Assembly (NCBI GenBank): GCA_018824405.1
Contig: JAHJGO010000017.1
Coordinates: forward strand, 1 to 64,000
Length of the DNA: 64,000 bases
Direction: 5' to 3'
Source of the DNA: Gammaproteobacteria bacterium
GTDB taxonomy: Bacteria > Pseudomonadota > Gammaproteobacteria > Burkholderiales > Sulfuricellaceae
Position numbers and translations under genes: made by a program. The notes beneath the pieces were generated by a model. That model ran no database searches and was not told where the DNA came from. It was given only the letters and a program-made list of their open reading frames with translations. Of the stretch, positions 36,754-46,394 are shown in pieces; within the stretch, counting starts at the first letter, position 1, and each line of letters starts with the position of its first letter.

Positions 36754-37389
36754 TCAATTTGCTGTCTTGTCTTTGTACCCGCACAAATCGCGGATCAGGC
36801 ATTCGCCGCACAGGGGCTTGCGCGCCTTGCAGACATAGCGTCCATGCAGGATCAGCCAGTGATGGGCGTCATGCCTGAACTGTGGCTCGATGACCTTGAG
36901 CAGCTTTTTTTCCACTTCCAGCACGGTCTTGCCCGGTGCCAGGCCGATACGGTTGGCGACGCGAAAAATATGCGTGTCCACGGCAATGGTGGGCTGGCCG
37001 AAAGCGGTATTGAGAATGACATTGGCCGTCTTGCGGCCGACGCCGGGAAGTTTTTCCAGCGATTCGCGATCGGAGGGTACCTCCCCGCCATGCTGCACCA
37101 CCAGTATCCGGCAGGTCTCGATCAGGTGCTTACCCTTGCTATTGTAGAGGCCGATGGTGTTGATGTATTCCTTCAGTTCATCCAGACCCAGATCCAGGAT
37201 GGCCTGGGGCGTATTGGCCACAGGAAACAGTTTGGCGGTTGCGAGGTTCACACCTTTATCGGTTGCCTGCGCCGACAGCAGCACCGCCACCAGCAATTCA
37301 AACGGGGTGCTGTAAACCAGTTCGGTGGTTGGATGAGGGTTGCCAGCCTGTAAGCGGGTAAAGATTTCCCGGCGCTTGGCAGCGTTCAT
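36754..37389 (-). CDS. nth: Endonuclease III
   Basis: Nth removes oxidised pyrimidines from DNA. The helix-hairpin-helix LPGVGRKTANVIL carries the catalytic lysine, and VDTHIFRVANRIG the catalytic aspartate. The 4Fe-4S cluster motif C-x6-C-x2-C-x5-C (VCKARKPLCGECLIRDLC) is intact at the end. At 211 residues it is the normal length. It follows rsxE in the same direction, the order known from E. coli. Confidence 0.97.
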   Translation of the reverse strand: MNAAKRREIFTRLQAGNPHPTTELVYSTPFELLVAVLLSAQATDKGVNLATAKLFPVANTPQAILDLGLDELKEYINTIGLYNSKGKHLIETCRILVVQHGGEVPSDRESLEKLPGVGRKTANVILNTAFGQPTIAVDTHIFRVANRIGLAPGKTVLEVEKKLLKVIEPQFRHDAHHWLILHGRYVCKARKPLCGECLIRDLCGYKDKTAN

Positions 37390-37401
37390 GGATAAACCAA
37401 A

Positions 37402-38091
37402 TTACGCCGCGGCAGTTGCTGCTTGCGAGGTCTGAAGCGGTTCGGCCCTGGCCGCCTTGCGCTGATCGAGCCAGTTCTTGCCGGCAATCAGCAGACCCAG
37501 GCCGATAAAGGCGCCGGGGGGCAGCACGGCAAGCAGGAAGCCGTGATAATCGGGAATCACGGTAATCACCCAGGCCTTGGCGGATTCGCCAAAAGCCAGA
37601 TTGATGCCTGACAGCAGCGTACCTTTGCCGAGGATCTCGCGCATCCCGCCCAGCACGGCCAGAATCAGGGTCAAGCCCATTCCGACCATGAAGCCGTCCA
37701 CAATGGAAGGGAAAACCGGGTTCTTCGAAGCAAAGGCTTCGGCGCGCCCCAGCACATTGCAGTTCACCACGATCAGCGGTACGAAGATACCCAGCACCAG
37801 ATACAGAGGCTGGACAAAGGCATTCATGGACAGGTCAATGATGGTGACCAGCACGGCAATGATCAGGATATATACCGGAATGCGGATTTCGCGTGGTATC
37901 CAGTTGCGCGCCAGCGACACGATGCCGTTGCTGAAAGCCATCACCAGGACAGTGGCCAAGCCCAGCCCCACGCCGTTGACCACAGTGGTGCTCACGGCAA
38001 GCAAGGGACACAGGCCGAGCAGCGTCACGATACCGGCGTTGTTCTTCCACAGCCCGTTCCAGATGATTTCCTTGTAGTTCACGTCGCTCAT
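37402..38091 (-). CDS. rsxE: Electron transport complex subunit RsxE/RnfE
   Basis: This integral membrane subunit of 229 residues has about six helices ([45 protein letters not shown]). With RsxA it forms the paired core that carries iron between the subunits in the Rnf/Rsx complex, which moves electrons between ferredoxin and NADH. It lies 12 bp after rsxG. The last gene of the complex before nth. Confidence 0.95.
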   Translation of the reverse strand: MSDVNYKEIIWNGLWKNNAGIVTLLGLCPLLAVSTTVVNGVGLGLATVLVMAFSNGIVSLARNWIPREIRIPVYILIIAVLVTIIDLSMNAFVQPLYLVLGIFVPLIVVNCNVLGRAEAFASKNPVFPSIVDGFMVGMGLTLILAVLGGMREILGKGTLLSGINLAFGESAKAWVITVIPDYHGFLLAVLPPGAFIGLGLLIAGKNWLDQRKAARAEPLQTSQAATAAA

Positions 38092-38103
38092 TTACAGGGC
38101 TCC

Positions 38104-38742
38104 TTAATCCTGCGTCTGTACAGGGAATGGGAAGATTTTCTCACGATTGGGAGAAAACCATACCAGTGCCTTGTGCACGGCCTTGATCACCGCGCGCGGG
38201 GTAATTGTCGCCCCGGTCATATAGTCGAACTGACCGCCGTCTTTTTTCACTTTCCATTCCTTGGACTCGTTTTTGTCCAGAGAAGTGCCATCAAAAGTCT
38301 TGATCCAGTTGCTCCTGGCAATCTCGATATAATCGCCCAGGCCGGGCGTTTCCTTATGGACCACGACGCGCACGCCAGAAACTTCGCCGTTGACCTTGAT
38401 GGCAATGAGCAGTTTGATTTTACCCGCGTAGCCATCTGGCGCGATGATTTCAAGCACAGCCGCAACGGGCTTGCCGTCTTTCAGTGCACGATATACCAGG
38501 GTCGGCTCCGTCGTGCCAAGTTCGACTACCGGAGGCTGTTCCACCGCATCCCTGATGATGTCGTTGTCGTACAAGGCTGATGGCAGGATCTGTGCGATCA
38601 GGGCCAGCTTGGCCTTTTTCTCGCTTGCCGCGATGTTGTCCCTGGTGGCGCTATAGGTCAACGCCAGCAAAGTCGTGCCAACCAGGGCAAAAGCCGCCAG
38701 CACCATGGCCAGCTTGGTGGAATGGCGGGTATAGACGCTCAT
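38104..38742 (-). CDS. rsxG: Electron transport complex subunit RsxG/RnfG
   Basis: RsxG is anchored by one N-terminal helix (LAMVLAAFALVGTTLLALTY) and carries covalent FMN on a threonine in the motif TGATIT (YMTGATITPRAV) near residue 180. The domain faces the periplasm. The FMN-binding fold includes DGYAGKIKLLIAI and KETPGLGDYIEI. Length 212 residues. Its start overlaps the rsxD stop by four bases. Confidence 0.95.
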   Translation of the reverse strand: MSVYTRHSTKLAMVLAAFALVGTTLLALTYSATRDNIAASEKKAKLALIAQILPSALYDNDIIRDAVEQPPVVELGTTEPTLVYRALKDGKPVAAVLEIIAPDGYAGKIKLLIAIKVNGEVSGVRVVVHKETPGLGDYIEIARSNWIKTFDGTSLDKNESKEWKVKKDGGQFDYMTGATITPRAVIKAVHKALVWFSPNREKIFPFPVQTQD

Positions 38743-39785
38743 TCCTTACTCCCCTTGAACCATTTTCTGGCATGGCCGAATACGCGCGGCTGGGTATAGG
38801 CGTCAATCAGCGGTACTGCCGAATTGAGAAACAGCACGGCGAAGGCCACACCGTCAGGGTAGCCGCCAAATACGCGGATGATGTATGCACACACGCCGAT
38901 TCCCGCACCAAAAATCAGTTTTCCCAGCAGCGTGGTGGGACTGGTGACATAGTCGGTGGCAATGAAGAAAGCCCCCAGCATGGTGCCACCGGCAAAGATA
39001 TGGAACAGCGGCGAAGCGTACTGGCTGGAATCAAAAAGATAAAACAAGCCCGCCGTACCGAACATGGCGGCAAGAAAAGACAGCGGAATGTGCCAGCTGA
39101 TAATGCGCTGCTGCCACAGGAACAAACCCCCAAGCAAATAGAGCAGCGCGATGATTTCCGTTCCCTTGCCACTAAGAGTGCTGAAAATTTTTCCGGACTG
39201 GATATCAGTCATCTCACGATCGAGATGGAGCTGGGTTTTCAGCGCATCCAGCGGTGTTGCCATGGTCACCGCATCAAGTTTACTATCCGCCGGGAGCATG
39301 CCGCCAAACACGAAATCCATCTGCTGCGTAAAGCTCCAGTGAGTTTGTGCCAGCATTTCCGGCGCCGGCCACTGCGTCATGTGCGCGGGGAAGGAAATCA
39401 TCAGTGCGGCGAAACCGACCATGGCGGGGTTGAAAAGATTATTACCCAGGCCACCGTAAAGATGCTTGGCCACCAGGATGGCAAACACCGTTCCCACCAC
39501 CACCATCCACCAGGGCGCCATTGGGGGAACCGAAAGCGCAAGCAGCCAGGCCGTCACCAGTGCGCTGCCGTCAAGCAGATAAACACGCAGCGGGTAGCGG
39601 CGCAGGTAGAGTACCGCTGCCTCGGTCGCCAGGGCGGCAACACTGGCCAGCGTGATGCTCACCAGGATGGCCGGGCCGAAAAAATACACGTAAACGGCGA
39701 TCGCAGGCACCAGGGCGCCCAGCACTTTGAGCATGATGACGCTTACCGTGGATTGTTCAGCCACAAGGGGGGAATTCATGCTCAT
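38739..39785 (-). CDS. rsxD: Electron transport complex subunit RsxD/RnfD
   Basis: RsxD is a polytopic NqrB/RnfD-type membrane protein of 348 residues with about nine to ten helices. The flavin attachment region resembles ATDYVTSPTT, and LDGSALVTAWLLALSVPP and NLFNPAMVGFA are family segments. It overlaps rsxC by four bases (ATGA) and rsxG by four bases, so the operon is translated as a coupled unit. Confidence 0.95.
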   Translation of the reverse strand: MSMNSPLVAEQSTVSVIMLKVLGALVPAIAVYVYFFGPAILVSITLASVAALATEAAVLYLRRYPLRVYLLDGSALVTAWLLALSVPPMAPWWMVVVGTVFAILVAKHLYGGLGNNLFNPAMVGFAALMISFPAHMTQWPAPEMLAQTHWSFTQQMDFVFGGMLPADSKLDAVTMATPLDALKTQLHLDREMTDIQSGKIFSTLSGKGTEIIALLYLLGGLFLWQQRIISWHIPLSFLAAMFGTAGLFYLFDSSQYASPLFHIFAGGTMLGAFFIATDYVTSPTTLLGKLIFGAGIGVCAYIIRVFGGYPDGVAFAVLFLNSAVPLIDAYTQPRVFGHARKWFKGSKE

Positions 39786-41455
39786 GCGCTCTGCCCTTCA
39801 TCGGTGTTTTGAGCTGTAACTGTCTGCTCGGCGGTTTCCTTGGCCTGAGCGCGCCTCTCGTCAATTTCGTCTATTTTAGCTTGTGCTTCGGGTGGCAGAT
39901 CGTCCACATTCTGTGGCTTTACTGCGGCCTTTTTGGCCTTGGCACGTTCGATAGCGGCTTGTATGGCGGCTTTCTTGGCAGCAGCGGCAGCATCTACATC
40001 AGCATCGCCCCCACCTTCTGAAGTTTTAGCAGCCCTGGCCGCCGCTTCAGCTGCCTTGGCGGCATGCCTGGCAGCTTTTTCCAGTTTTTCCCTTTCCTGA
40101 CGGAATTCACGGAATTCATGTCGCTCGCGCGCCAGGTCGGCAGCTTTCCTGTCTTTTTCCTGCGCCGAAATTTCGCTCTTGGCGAAACGGTAAAACTGCA
40201 CCAGCGGAATATGGCTCGGGCACACATAGCTGCAGCAACCGCATTCGATACAATCAAACAGCTTGTATTCCTGCGCCTTTTCAAAATTCTTGGACTTGGC
40301 GAACCAGAACAGTTCCTGCGGCTGCAGGTCGGCCGGGCAAGCCGCTGCACAACGCGTACAACGGATGCACGGCATGGCGCGCGGCAGTGGCGGAAAAAGT
40401 GCTTTCGAAGTGGCAATAATGCAGTTGGTCGCCTTCACCACCGGTACGCTCAGATCAGTCAGCGGCAAGCCCATCATCGGGCCGCCCATGATATAGCCGG
40501 TGGTGTCCGCCTTCGGCCTGGCCAGCTTGACCAGTTCACCTATCGGTGTGCCGATCAGTACTTCGTAATTGCGTGCCTCTTCCACGTTTCCGGTTAGCGT
40601 CACCAGCCGCGAAATCACCGGTTCTCCATGGTTGGCCACACGGTGCATGGAGTATGCCGTAGCGACGTTGAAGCATTGCACGCCGATCTGGGTGGGCAGG
40701 CCGCCGCTGGGCACCTCCTTGCCGGTCAGAAGCTTGATCAGCTGCTTGGTGCTGCCGCTGGGATAGAGCGTCGGCACCACCACCACTTCCATTCCGGTTC
40801 CCTGGCACGCCGCCTGCATCGAGGCAATCGCCAGCGGCTTGTTGTCCTCGATGCCAATCAGGACGTTCCTGGCACCCATGGCGTGCTGCGCAATCATGAT
40901 GCCCTGCACCACTTCGGCTGCGCGCTCGCGCATCAGCATGTCGTCGCAGGTGATGTAGGGTTCGCACTCGGCCGCGTTGATCACCAGTGTTTCCAGATGA
41001 TTGGCGTTGAGTTTGACATGGCTGGGAAACGCCGCCCCGCCCAGCCCAACCACGCCCATATCCTGAAGATGCTGGCGCAACCCTGAGGGGTCGATGGCGC
41101 AATAGTCCATAGGCTGGCGCTCGATCCAGCGCTCCTCGCCATCGGTTTCAAGAGTGATGGACAGATCAGGCAGGCCGGAATGATGAGGGGCCGGATGCAG
41201 TTCGATGGCCGTGATGCGGCCCGAACTGGGCGCATGAACCGAAGATGAAATCATGCCTTCCGCAGCGCCGATCCTCTGGCCTTTCAGCACCTGCTCGCCT
41301 ATTGTCACCACCGGCTTGGCAGGAGAACCTCTGTGCTGGAACAGCGAAACCACCAGACGCTGCGGCAGCGGTGCAACGGCGATACCAAGTTGAGCCGATT
41401 CGCTTTTGTGATCAGCGGGATGAACGCCACCATGGAAAGGATAAAGGGTTCTCAT
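39782..41455 (-). CDS. rsxC: Electron transport complex subunit RsxC/RnfC
   Basis: RsxC is the peripheral subunit thought to react with NADH. N-terminal [12 protein letters not shown], the glycine-rich [14 protein letters not shown] and a flavin/NADH domain come first. Two 4Fe-4S motifs follow ([12 protein letters not shown] and [12 protein letters not shown]). The last ~120 residues are a low-complexity Ala/Lys/Glu extension ([17 protein letters not shown]) that varies widely between species. Total 557 residues. It overlaps rsxB by four bases. Confidence 0.95.
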   Translation of the reverse strand: MRTLYPFHGGVHPADHKSESAQLGIAVAPLPQRLVVSLFQHRGSPAKPVVTIGEQVLKGQRIGAAEGMISSSVHAPSSGRITAIELHPAPHHSGLPDLSITLETDGEERWIERQPMDYCAIDPSGLRQHLQDMGVVGLGGAAFPSHVKLNANHLETLVINAAECEPYITCDDMLMRERAAEVVQGIMIAQHAMGARNVLIGIEDNKPLAIASMQAACQGTGMEVVVVPTLYPSGSTKQLIKLLTGKEVPSGGLPTQIGVQCFNVATAYSMHRVANHGEPVISRLVTLTGNVEEARNYEVLIGTPIGELVKLARPKADTTGYIMGGPMMGLPLTDLSVPVVKATNCIIATSKALFPPLPRAMPCIRCTRCAAACPADLQPQELFWFAKSKNFEKAQEYKLFDCIECGCCSYVCPSHIPLVQFYRFAKSEISAQEKDRKAADLARERHEFREFRQEREKLEKAARHAAKAAEAAARAAKTSEGGGDADVDAAAAAKKAAIQAAIERAKAKKAAVKPQNVDDLPPEAQAKIDEIDERRAQAKETAEQTVTAQNTDEGQSA

Positions 41456-42024
41456 GTATTCACCTTGGCATCCCTCACGGTCTCGCTAATCGGATACACG
41501 GGGTACTTCCATTTCCAGCCACTTATTCCTTCGTCCACCCGTTCCATGGTGATGCAGTCCACCGGGCAGGGTGGCAGGCACAATTCGCAGCCGGTGCACT
41601 CCGATTCGATGATGGTATGCATCTGTTTCGCCGCCCCGACGATGGCATCCACCGGGCAAGCCTGGAAACAAAGGGTGCAGCCGATGCAGGTCTGCTCGTC
41701 GATGAAGGCCACCTGCTTCGGCTTGTCTGCTGCGTGCTCGGCTGCAAGAGGTTGCGGCTCGACACCCAGCAGGTCGGCAAGACGCAACATAGTGGCCTCG
41801 CCGCCGGGCGCGCACAGATTGATCGGAGCATTGCCAGCGCCGATGGCTTCGGCATAGGGCTTGCAGCCGGGATAGCCGCACTGGCCGCACTGGATCTGCG
41901 GCAGAATGGCGTCCACCTTGTCCACCAGCGGGTTGCCTTCCACCTTGAATTTCAGGGAGGCAAAGCCAAGCACAGCGCCCAATACCACGGCCAGCCCAAG
42001 CATTACCAGGAGTGCGCTCAACAT
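41452..42024 (-). CDS. rsxB: Electron transport complex subunit RsxB/RnfB
   Basis: RsxB is the ferredoxin-like entry subunit. An N-terminal helix ([21 protein letters not shown]) anchors it. Then comes a four-cysteine Fe-S domain ([16 protein letters not shown] with a later cysteine in NLCAPGG) and two 4Fe-4S motifs ([30 protein letters not shown]). Length 190 residues. It starts three bases after the rsxA stop. Confidence 0.95.
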   Translation of the reverse strand: MLSALLVMLGLAVVLGAVLGFASLKFKVEGNPLVDKVDAILPQIQCGQCGYPGCKPYAEAIGAGNAPINLCAPGGEATMLRLADLLGVEPQPLAAEHAADKPKQVAFIDEQTCIGCTLCFQACPVDAIVGAAKQMHTIIESECTGCELCLPPCPVDCITMERVDEGISGWKWKYPVYPISETVRDAKVNT

Positions 42025-42027
42025 ATG

Positions 42028-42603
42028 TTACTTGACCAAACCGGAGAACCCCATCGAGGCGATGCTCATCAGGCCCGCTGTGACCATGGCAATTGCGGAA
42101 CCCTTGAACGGCAAGGGCACATCCGCGCCTTCCAGGCGCTCGCGCATGGCAGCGAAGGTGATCAGCACCAGGGCAAAGCCGACTGCACCGCCAAAACCGA
42201 AGAACAGGGATTCGATGAAATTATGGTTTTCCTGCACATTGAGCAGCGGAATACCCAGCACGGCACAGTTGGTGGTAATCAGCGGCAGGTAAATACCCAG
42301 CACCTGATACAGCACCGGGCTGGTTTTATGGATGAACATTTCAGTGAACTGCACGATGCTGGCAATCACGATAATGAACGACAGAGTGCGCAGATAAATC
42401 AGATCCGGCCCGAGCAGGTACTGATTGATCAGGTAGCTGGCACCGGAAGCCAGGGTGAGCACAAAAGCAGTAGCCATACCCATCCCGATCGCCGCTTCCA
42501 ATTTCTTGGAGACGCCCATGAACGGGCACAGGCCAAGGAGTTTGGCAAGCACGATGTTGTTCACGAACACCGTGCCAATCAGGATCAGAAAATAGTTTTC
42601 CAT
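42028..42603 (-). CDS. rsxA: Electron transport complex subunit RsxA/RnfA
   Basis: RsxA is a six-helix membrane protein of 191 residues, paralogous to RsxE, beginning [20 protein letters not shown] and containing [13 protein letters not shown] and the [10 protein letters not shown] segment. I start at ATG 42603; an upstream frame to 42690 lacks membrane character. It is the first gene of rsxABCDGE-nth. No clear promoter was identified in the short upstream gap. Confidence 0.95.
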   Translation of the reverse strand: MENYFLILIGTVFVNNIVLAKLLGLCPFMGVSKKLEAAIGMGMATAFVLTLASGASYLINQYLLGPDLIYLRTLSFIIVIASIVQFTEMFIHKTSPVLYQVLGIYLPLITTNCAVLGIPLLNVQENHNFIESLFFGFGGAVGFALVLITFAAMRERLEGADVPLPFKGSAIAMVTAGLMSIASMGFSGLVK

Positions 42604-42764
42604 TGGGGACTTAAGCAGGGCGAGGCAATAGGCAGGATTATCGTCCGCGCCACCGTATGTTGCAACCACAACACCAGCGCGGTCATCCAAGCATAGCGCG
42701 TCTTATAACTTATATAAGACATGCATGTCAATAATTGCACGGCTTGAGCAGATTATTCGGGCAG

Positions 42765-43187
42765 TCAGGAAAACAGGGACTGCCACCAGCGCTTGCGGCC
42801 AGCGGGAACGATGCCCTTGGGGTGCATTTCGGTCGGAGGCAGAATGCTCATCACCCAACCCGGCAAGGGTGGCGGGTTCTTGCCAGAACCACAGGACGAG
42901 CCAAGATTATTGGGGTCGAATATCTTGATCAGCGTGGGATGTTCCAGATTATCGGCATACACGATGGCGCAATAATCTTCCTTGTGGTCGCGGCGCAGCA
43001 GGGCATCCACTTCCTCAACAAAGCGACTGACCTCGCCACCCGAAGCAGGTTCAAGCGGCACCGGTTCACCGATGGCGTAGAGATACCAGCCAGCCTCCGG
43101 GTTGACCCGGCCCCAGAATTCGGTCAATTGCGACCACGACATGAGGCTGTAAAAAGTGCCTGAAAAGGCGGTTTTGAAATCCGGCAT
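42765..43187 (-). CDS. Conserved hypothetical protein, 140 residues
   Basis: The protein (MPDFKTAFSGTFYSLMSWSQ; GWYLYAIGEPVPLEP; DYCAIVYADNLEHPTLIKIFDPNNLG; PGWVMSILPPTE) has no signal or membrane segment. It looks like a real, folded cytoplasmic protein with several conserved-looking aromatic positions, and it ends in RKRWWQSLF. I do not recognise the family. It lies between rsxA and dksA, separated from the latter by a hairpin. Confidence 0.75.
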   Translation of the reverse strand: MPDFKTAFSGTFYSLMSWSQLTEFWGRVNPEAGWYLYAIGEPVPLEPASGGEVSRFVEEVDALLRRDHKEDYCAIVYADNLEHPTLIKIFDPNNLGSSCGSGKNPPPLPGWVMSILPPTEMHPKGIVPAGRKRWWQSLFS

Positions 43188-43233
43188 ACAATACTGGCTC
43201 GTCTCGGAAGAACTGAAAGATATATCTGGTTAA

Positions 43234-43270
43234 TGCCGGCCGCACCCAATTCGAATGGGCGCAGCCGGCA
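43234..43270 (-). terminator. Hairpin after dksA
   Basis: TGCCGGC (43234-43240) pairs with GCCGGCA (43264-43270), and the inner CCCAATTCGAATGGG pairs further. It lies about 40 bp past the dksA stop. The T-run is weak, so it may be only a partial terminator. Confidence 0.5.
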
Positions 43271-43309
43271 GCCAGATAATTTGGCTACTTGCTTGAGAAC
43301 CTGTCCAGC

Positions 43310-43732
43310 TTACTTGGCTACCTGCTTTTCCCGCAGTTCATCCAGCGTCTTGCAATCGATGCAAAGCGTTGCAGTGGGGCGCGCCTCAAGGCGCTTCAGG
43401 CCGATTTCCACGCCGCAGCCTTCGCAGTAGCCATAGTCGCCGGCTTCGATCTTGCCAATGGTTTCGTCAATCTTCTTGATCAGCTTGCGCTCGCGGTCGC
43501 GGTTGCGCAGTTCCAGCGCCATGTCGGATTCCTGGCTGGCGCGGTCGTTGGGGTCTGCAAACAGGGTCGCTTCATCCTGCATGGTATGCACGGTGCGGTC
43601 AATATCCTGGCTCAACTCGGCTTTCCAGACCTCGAGAATTTTGCGAAAATGGGCGAGTTGATCGGGATTCATATACTCTTCGCCCTTTTTCGGTTCGTAA
43701 GGGATGAACTGCTTGTGTAATTCTGCGGACAT
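43310..43732 (-). CDS. dksA: RNA polymerase-binding transcription factor DksA
   Basis: DksA enters the secondary channel of RNA polymerase and, with ppGpp, controls rRNA and amino-acid promoters. The coiled-coil region includes ADPNDRASQESDMALELRNRDRE with the tip acidic residues. The zinc finger is complete (CEGCGVEIGLKRLEARPTAT then LCIDC). 140 residues. It is divergent from the CbbY-like gene. Confidence 0.96.
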   Translation of the reverse strand: MSAELHKQFIPYEPKKGEEYMNPDQLAHFRKILEVWKAELSQDIDRTVHTMQDEATLFADPNDRASQESDMALELRNRDRERKLIKKIDETIGKIEAGDYGYCEGCGVEIGLKRLEARPTATLCIDCKTLDELREKQVAK

Positions 43733-43832
43733 ATGCGCTCTACTCTTCTCTTCAGGTTTAAGGCAAACCGCTTTAATAGCAGATAATTTTACTTACCGCA
43801 AGTTTACGCAACACTCAACGGGAGGCGATAAA

Positions 43833-44588
43833 TTGGCTTTACAGGCTTTGATTTTTGACGTGGACGGGACACTCGCCGACACCGAGCGCGACGGACATCG
43901 CGTGGCATTCAACCTGGCTTTTCGCGAATTCGGGCTGAATTGGGACTGGAATGTGGAACTGTACGGCAAATTGCTGGCTGTCACCGGCGGCAAGGAACGT
44001 ATCCGTTTCTTCGTCGAATACTTCCTGAAAGACTACGACATGCCGGCCGATTTCGATGCCATGGTCGCCGAGATGCACAAGACCAAGACCCGGCACTATA
44101 CCGAGATGCTCAGTGGCGGTCTCATTCCCGTGCGTCCCGGCGTAAAACGCCTGCTGGAAGAGGCACGGCAAAGTGGTTTGCGTCTGGCCATCGCCACCAC
44201 GACCACACCCGATAACGTGACTGCACTGCTCAAATACAGTCTGGCTGAAGATGCTGCAGACTGGTTCGAAGTCATCGCGGCCGGCGACATCGTGCCCGCC
44301 AAGAAACCGGCGCCTGACATCTATTTCTGGGCAATGGAAAAGATGAACCTCGGCCCGGCGGATTGTCTGGCCTTCGAGGACTCTGAAAACGGCCTTAAAT
44401 CCAGCCTGGGTGCCGGTCTGAAAACGCTTATCACCATCAACGACTACACCGCCGACCACGATTTTGAAGGCGCGCTGGCCGTACTAAGCGACCTGGGAGA
44501 GCCGGGTAACGCCTGCCAGGTATTCAGCGGCGACATGCGCGGACGCAGCTATGTGGATATCCCTCTGCTCAGACAGTGGCACGAATAG
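43833..44588 (+). CDS. cbbY: CbbY-like HAD-family phosphatase
   Basis: The HAD motifs are clear: motif I FDVDGTLADTERDG, motif II TTTTPDN, motif III lysine in AKKPAPDIY and motif IV FEDSENGL. The cap domain is alpha-helical. The best match in outline is CbbY, which removes xylulose 1,5-bisphosphate, an inhibitor of Rubisco, although no Calvin-cycle gene is in the window. The start is TTG 43833 with GGGAGG ahead of it; a longer frame overlaps dksA. Length 251 residues. Confidence 0.85.
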   Translation: MALQALIFDVDGTLADTERDGHRVAFNLAFREFGLNWDWNVELYGKLLAVTGGKERIRFFVEYFLKDYDMPADFDAMVAEMHKTKTRHYTEMLSGGLIPVRPGVKRLLEEARQSGLRLAIATTTTPDNVTALLKYSLAEDAADWFEVIAAGDIVPAKKPAPDIYFWAMEKMNLGPADCLAFEDSENGLKSSLGAGLKTLITINDYTADHDFEGALAVLSDLGEPGNACQVFSGDMRGRSYVDIPLLRQWHE

Positions 44589-44593
44589 ACTGA

Positions 44594-45049
44594 TCAGAGC
44601 GTCTTTACAAAATCCAGCACTTCCTGGGCGTGGCCGGGCACCTTGACGCCCCGCCATTCCCGGCGCAGAACGCCAGCCGCATCAAGCACAAAGGTGCTGC
44701 GTTCGATGCCGCGCACCTGCTTGCCGTACATGTTCTTCATCTTGATCACGCCGAACAGCGCGCAAGCTTTCTCATCGCCATCGCTCAATAGCTCGAACGG
44801 CAACTCCTGCTTGGCCTTGAAATTCTGATGAGACTTCAGGCTGTCGCGCGAGATGCCGAAAATCTCGCACCCTGCTGCCTTGAACTGGGGAGACAGGTCG
44901 CGGAACTGCTGGGCTTCGGTTGTGCAGCCAGGCGTGGAATCTCTGGGATAGAAATACAGAACTATTTTCTTGCCACGTAGCGCGCTTAAGCGGAAGGGTT
45001 TTTCGCCGGTCACCGGCAATTCGAAATCACAAACAATTTCATCCATCAT
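44594..45049 (-). CDS. bcp: Peroxiredoxin, Bcp/PrxQ type
   Basis: Bcp reduces hydroperoxides with thioredoxin. The peroxidatic cysteine is in DSTPGCTTEAQQF. The resolving cysteine that E. coli Bcp has five residues later is absent (the position is glutamine-rich), but another cysteine occurs in AAGCEIFGIS, which can serve in some PrxQ proteins. 151 residues. GGAG precedes the ATG, which overlaps the stop of the deacetylase gene by four bases. Confidence 0.93.
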   Translation of the reverse strand: MMDEIVCDFELPVTGEKPFRLSALRGKKIVLYFYPRDSTPGCTTEAQQFRDLSPQFKAAGCEIFGISRDSLKSHQNFKAKQELPFELLSDGDEKACALFGVIKMKNMYGKQVRGIERSTFVLDAAGVLRREWRGVKVPGHAQEVLDFVKTL

Positions 45050-45972
45050 GCTGCACTCCTGGGAGGCAAAAAAGCAGCCCCCTGTAAAGCCAGATCACCC
45101 GAACGGCCCGGAATCTCCCCGAAAACCAGTTCATGGCGCGGCAAATTGGCCACGTCCAGATCAGCAAAATACTGCGCCATCGACACCAGTTCATAGCCCT
45201 GAGCACGCCAGCCTTCGAGCAACTGCTCGAACACGCCGGCCAGCTTCATGCCTTCCATCTCGGCGTGCAGGGTATAGACATGGCCAGTCGGGAGCGAGGT
45301 TTCGCTGAGCCTGAGCAGATGCTGGGCGACGTTTTCGGTGTTGATATCATCCACGCCGATCAGCTCATCCAGCGTCGGCAGCGTGGTCGGCAACTGGGGG
45401 CAATTGATGATTTCAGCACGATAAACCGGCATAAAGGGTTCGCTGCCGCGCGTATCGGAGCAATAGGCAAATCCAAGCTGCTGTTCCAGACGCAGGGCAT
45501 GCCGGTTCATCTGCCAACCGGCCGCGCCATGCGTTCTGGCCGGCTCGCCAAAAATCTTCTCGAACTGCTTGCAGGCTCGCTGTATCTCGCGCGCCGTCCA
45601 GTCAGCGTCCTGCCTGGCCACGTTATCCTGCCAATAAACGTGGTCGTAGCAATGAATGCCTACCTCGAACCCTGCATCGCGCACCTGACGCATGGTATCG
45701 GCGCAGCGTTTGCCGATATGCGGGCCTGGCAGCAGCGTGCCGTACATCAGGGTCTTGAGACCGTAATGCTCGCGTACCGAGGTGCGCGAAACTTTTTTCA
45801 TGAAACCGGGGCGAAACACCCGCTTGATGGCACGGCCAGTGTGGTCCGGTCCGAGACTGAAAAGGAAGGTGGCCTGCGCCTGGTGCTTCTGTAACAGTTC
45901 GACCAGCCGCGGCACGCCTTCACGGGTGCCGCGATAGGTATCGACATCGATCTTGAGAGCTAATTTTTTCAT
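45046..45972 (-). CDS. Polysaccharide deacetylase family protein, ArnD-like
   Basis: The protein belongs to the NodB/carbohydrate-esterase 4 fold. It starts KLALKIDVDTYRGTREGVPRL, with the metal-binding aspartate of motif 1, and has VGIHCYDHVYW for the motif-2 histidines. This resembles ArnD, which deformylates the Ara4FN lipid used to modify lipid A, but no other arn gene is present here, so substrate is open. I start at MKKLALKID (45972). 308 residues. It overlaps bcp by four bases. Confidence 0.82.
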   Translation of the reverse strand: MKKLALKIDVDTYRGTREGVPRLVELLQKHQAQATFLFSLGPDHTGRAIKRVFRPGFMKKVSRTSVREHYGLKTLMYGTLLPGPHIGKRCADTMRQVRDAGFEVGIHCYDHVYWQDNVARQDADWTAREIQRACKQFEKIFGEPARTHGAAGWQMNRHALRLEQQLGFAYCSDTRGSEPFMPVYRAEIINCPQLPTTLPTLDELIGVDDINTENVAQHLLRLSETSLPTGHVYTLHAEMEGMKLAGVFEQLLEGWRAQGYELVSMAQYFADLDVANLPRHELVFGEIPGRSGDLALQGAAFLPPRSAA

Positions 45973-46092
45973 CAGGAATTCATGGCAAAAAAGGGGGCTG
46001 CATGCCACTTCCGGCATGGCCCCAGTTTTGAGTGAGTATATTGGCACGCGACGACAGAAAAGGTCGCGGCAAGATTAAGGACGCGCCAACGC

Positions 46093-46296
46093 TCAGTGAT
46101 GGTGGCGGACTTCGCCTTTCAGCTTGTAAAGCGTGCCGCAATAAGGACACAGCGCCTCGCCCTTTTCCTCCAGCGGCAGATAGACGCGAGGATGGCTGTT
46201 CCACAGGGTCATTTCCGGCGTGGGGCAGTGCAGAGGCAGGTCATCTTCGGTCACTTCGATATAGCGCTGGGTGTTGTCGGCCAGATTGTGTTCCAT
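46093..46296 (-). CDS. Small zinc-finger domain protein
   Basis: The 67-residue protein has potential zinc ligands in LPLHCPTPEM, NSHPRVYLPL and CPYCGTLYKL, the pattern of the NDUFS6/CHCC zinc-finger family. It ends in RHHH. In many Betaproteobacteria a protein of this type follows ilvE, as here. No enzymatic role is known. The region 45973-46092 downstream holds nothing I recognise. Confidence 0.85.
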   Translation of the reverse strand: MEHNLADNTQRYIEVTEDDLPLHCPTPEMTLWNSHPRVYLPLEEKGEALCPYCGTLYKLKGEVRHHH

Positions 46297-46317
46297 GAAT
46301 TCTCCTTCTTTTCCCTC

Positions 46318-46369
46318 AACCCCTGCCCTCCCGTTGCCTGAGCGTAGCCGAAGGCGGGGAGAGGGGGAC
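46318..46369. repeat. REP-like repeat, degenerate copy 3
   Basis: AACCCCTGCCCTCCCGTTGC followed by CTGAGCGTAGCCGAAGGCGG and a G-rich arm gives a loose palindrome between ilvE and the zinc-finger gene. The TGAGCGTAGCCGAAGG core is of a type found in many REP-like repeats. It is only loosely related to the copies at 27987 and 36596. Confidence 0.5.
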
Positions 46370-46394
46370 GAAGTGTCGCTTTGCGACTGTCTGT

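Noticed and set aside
41245-42696. 483-codon frame opposite rsxB and rsxA
   Set aside because: Antisense of two clear Rsx genes in a GC-rich region; low-complexity His/Gln-rich translation.
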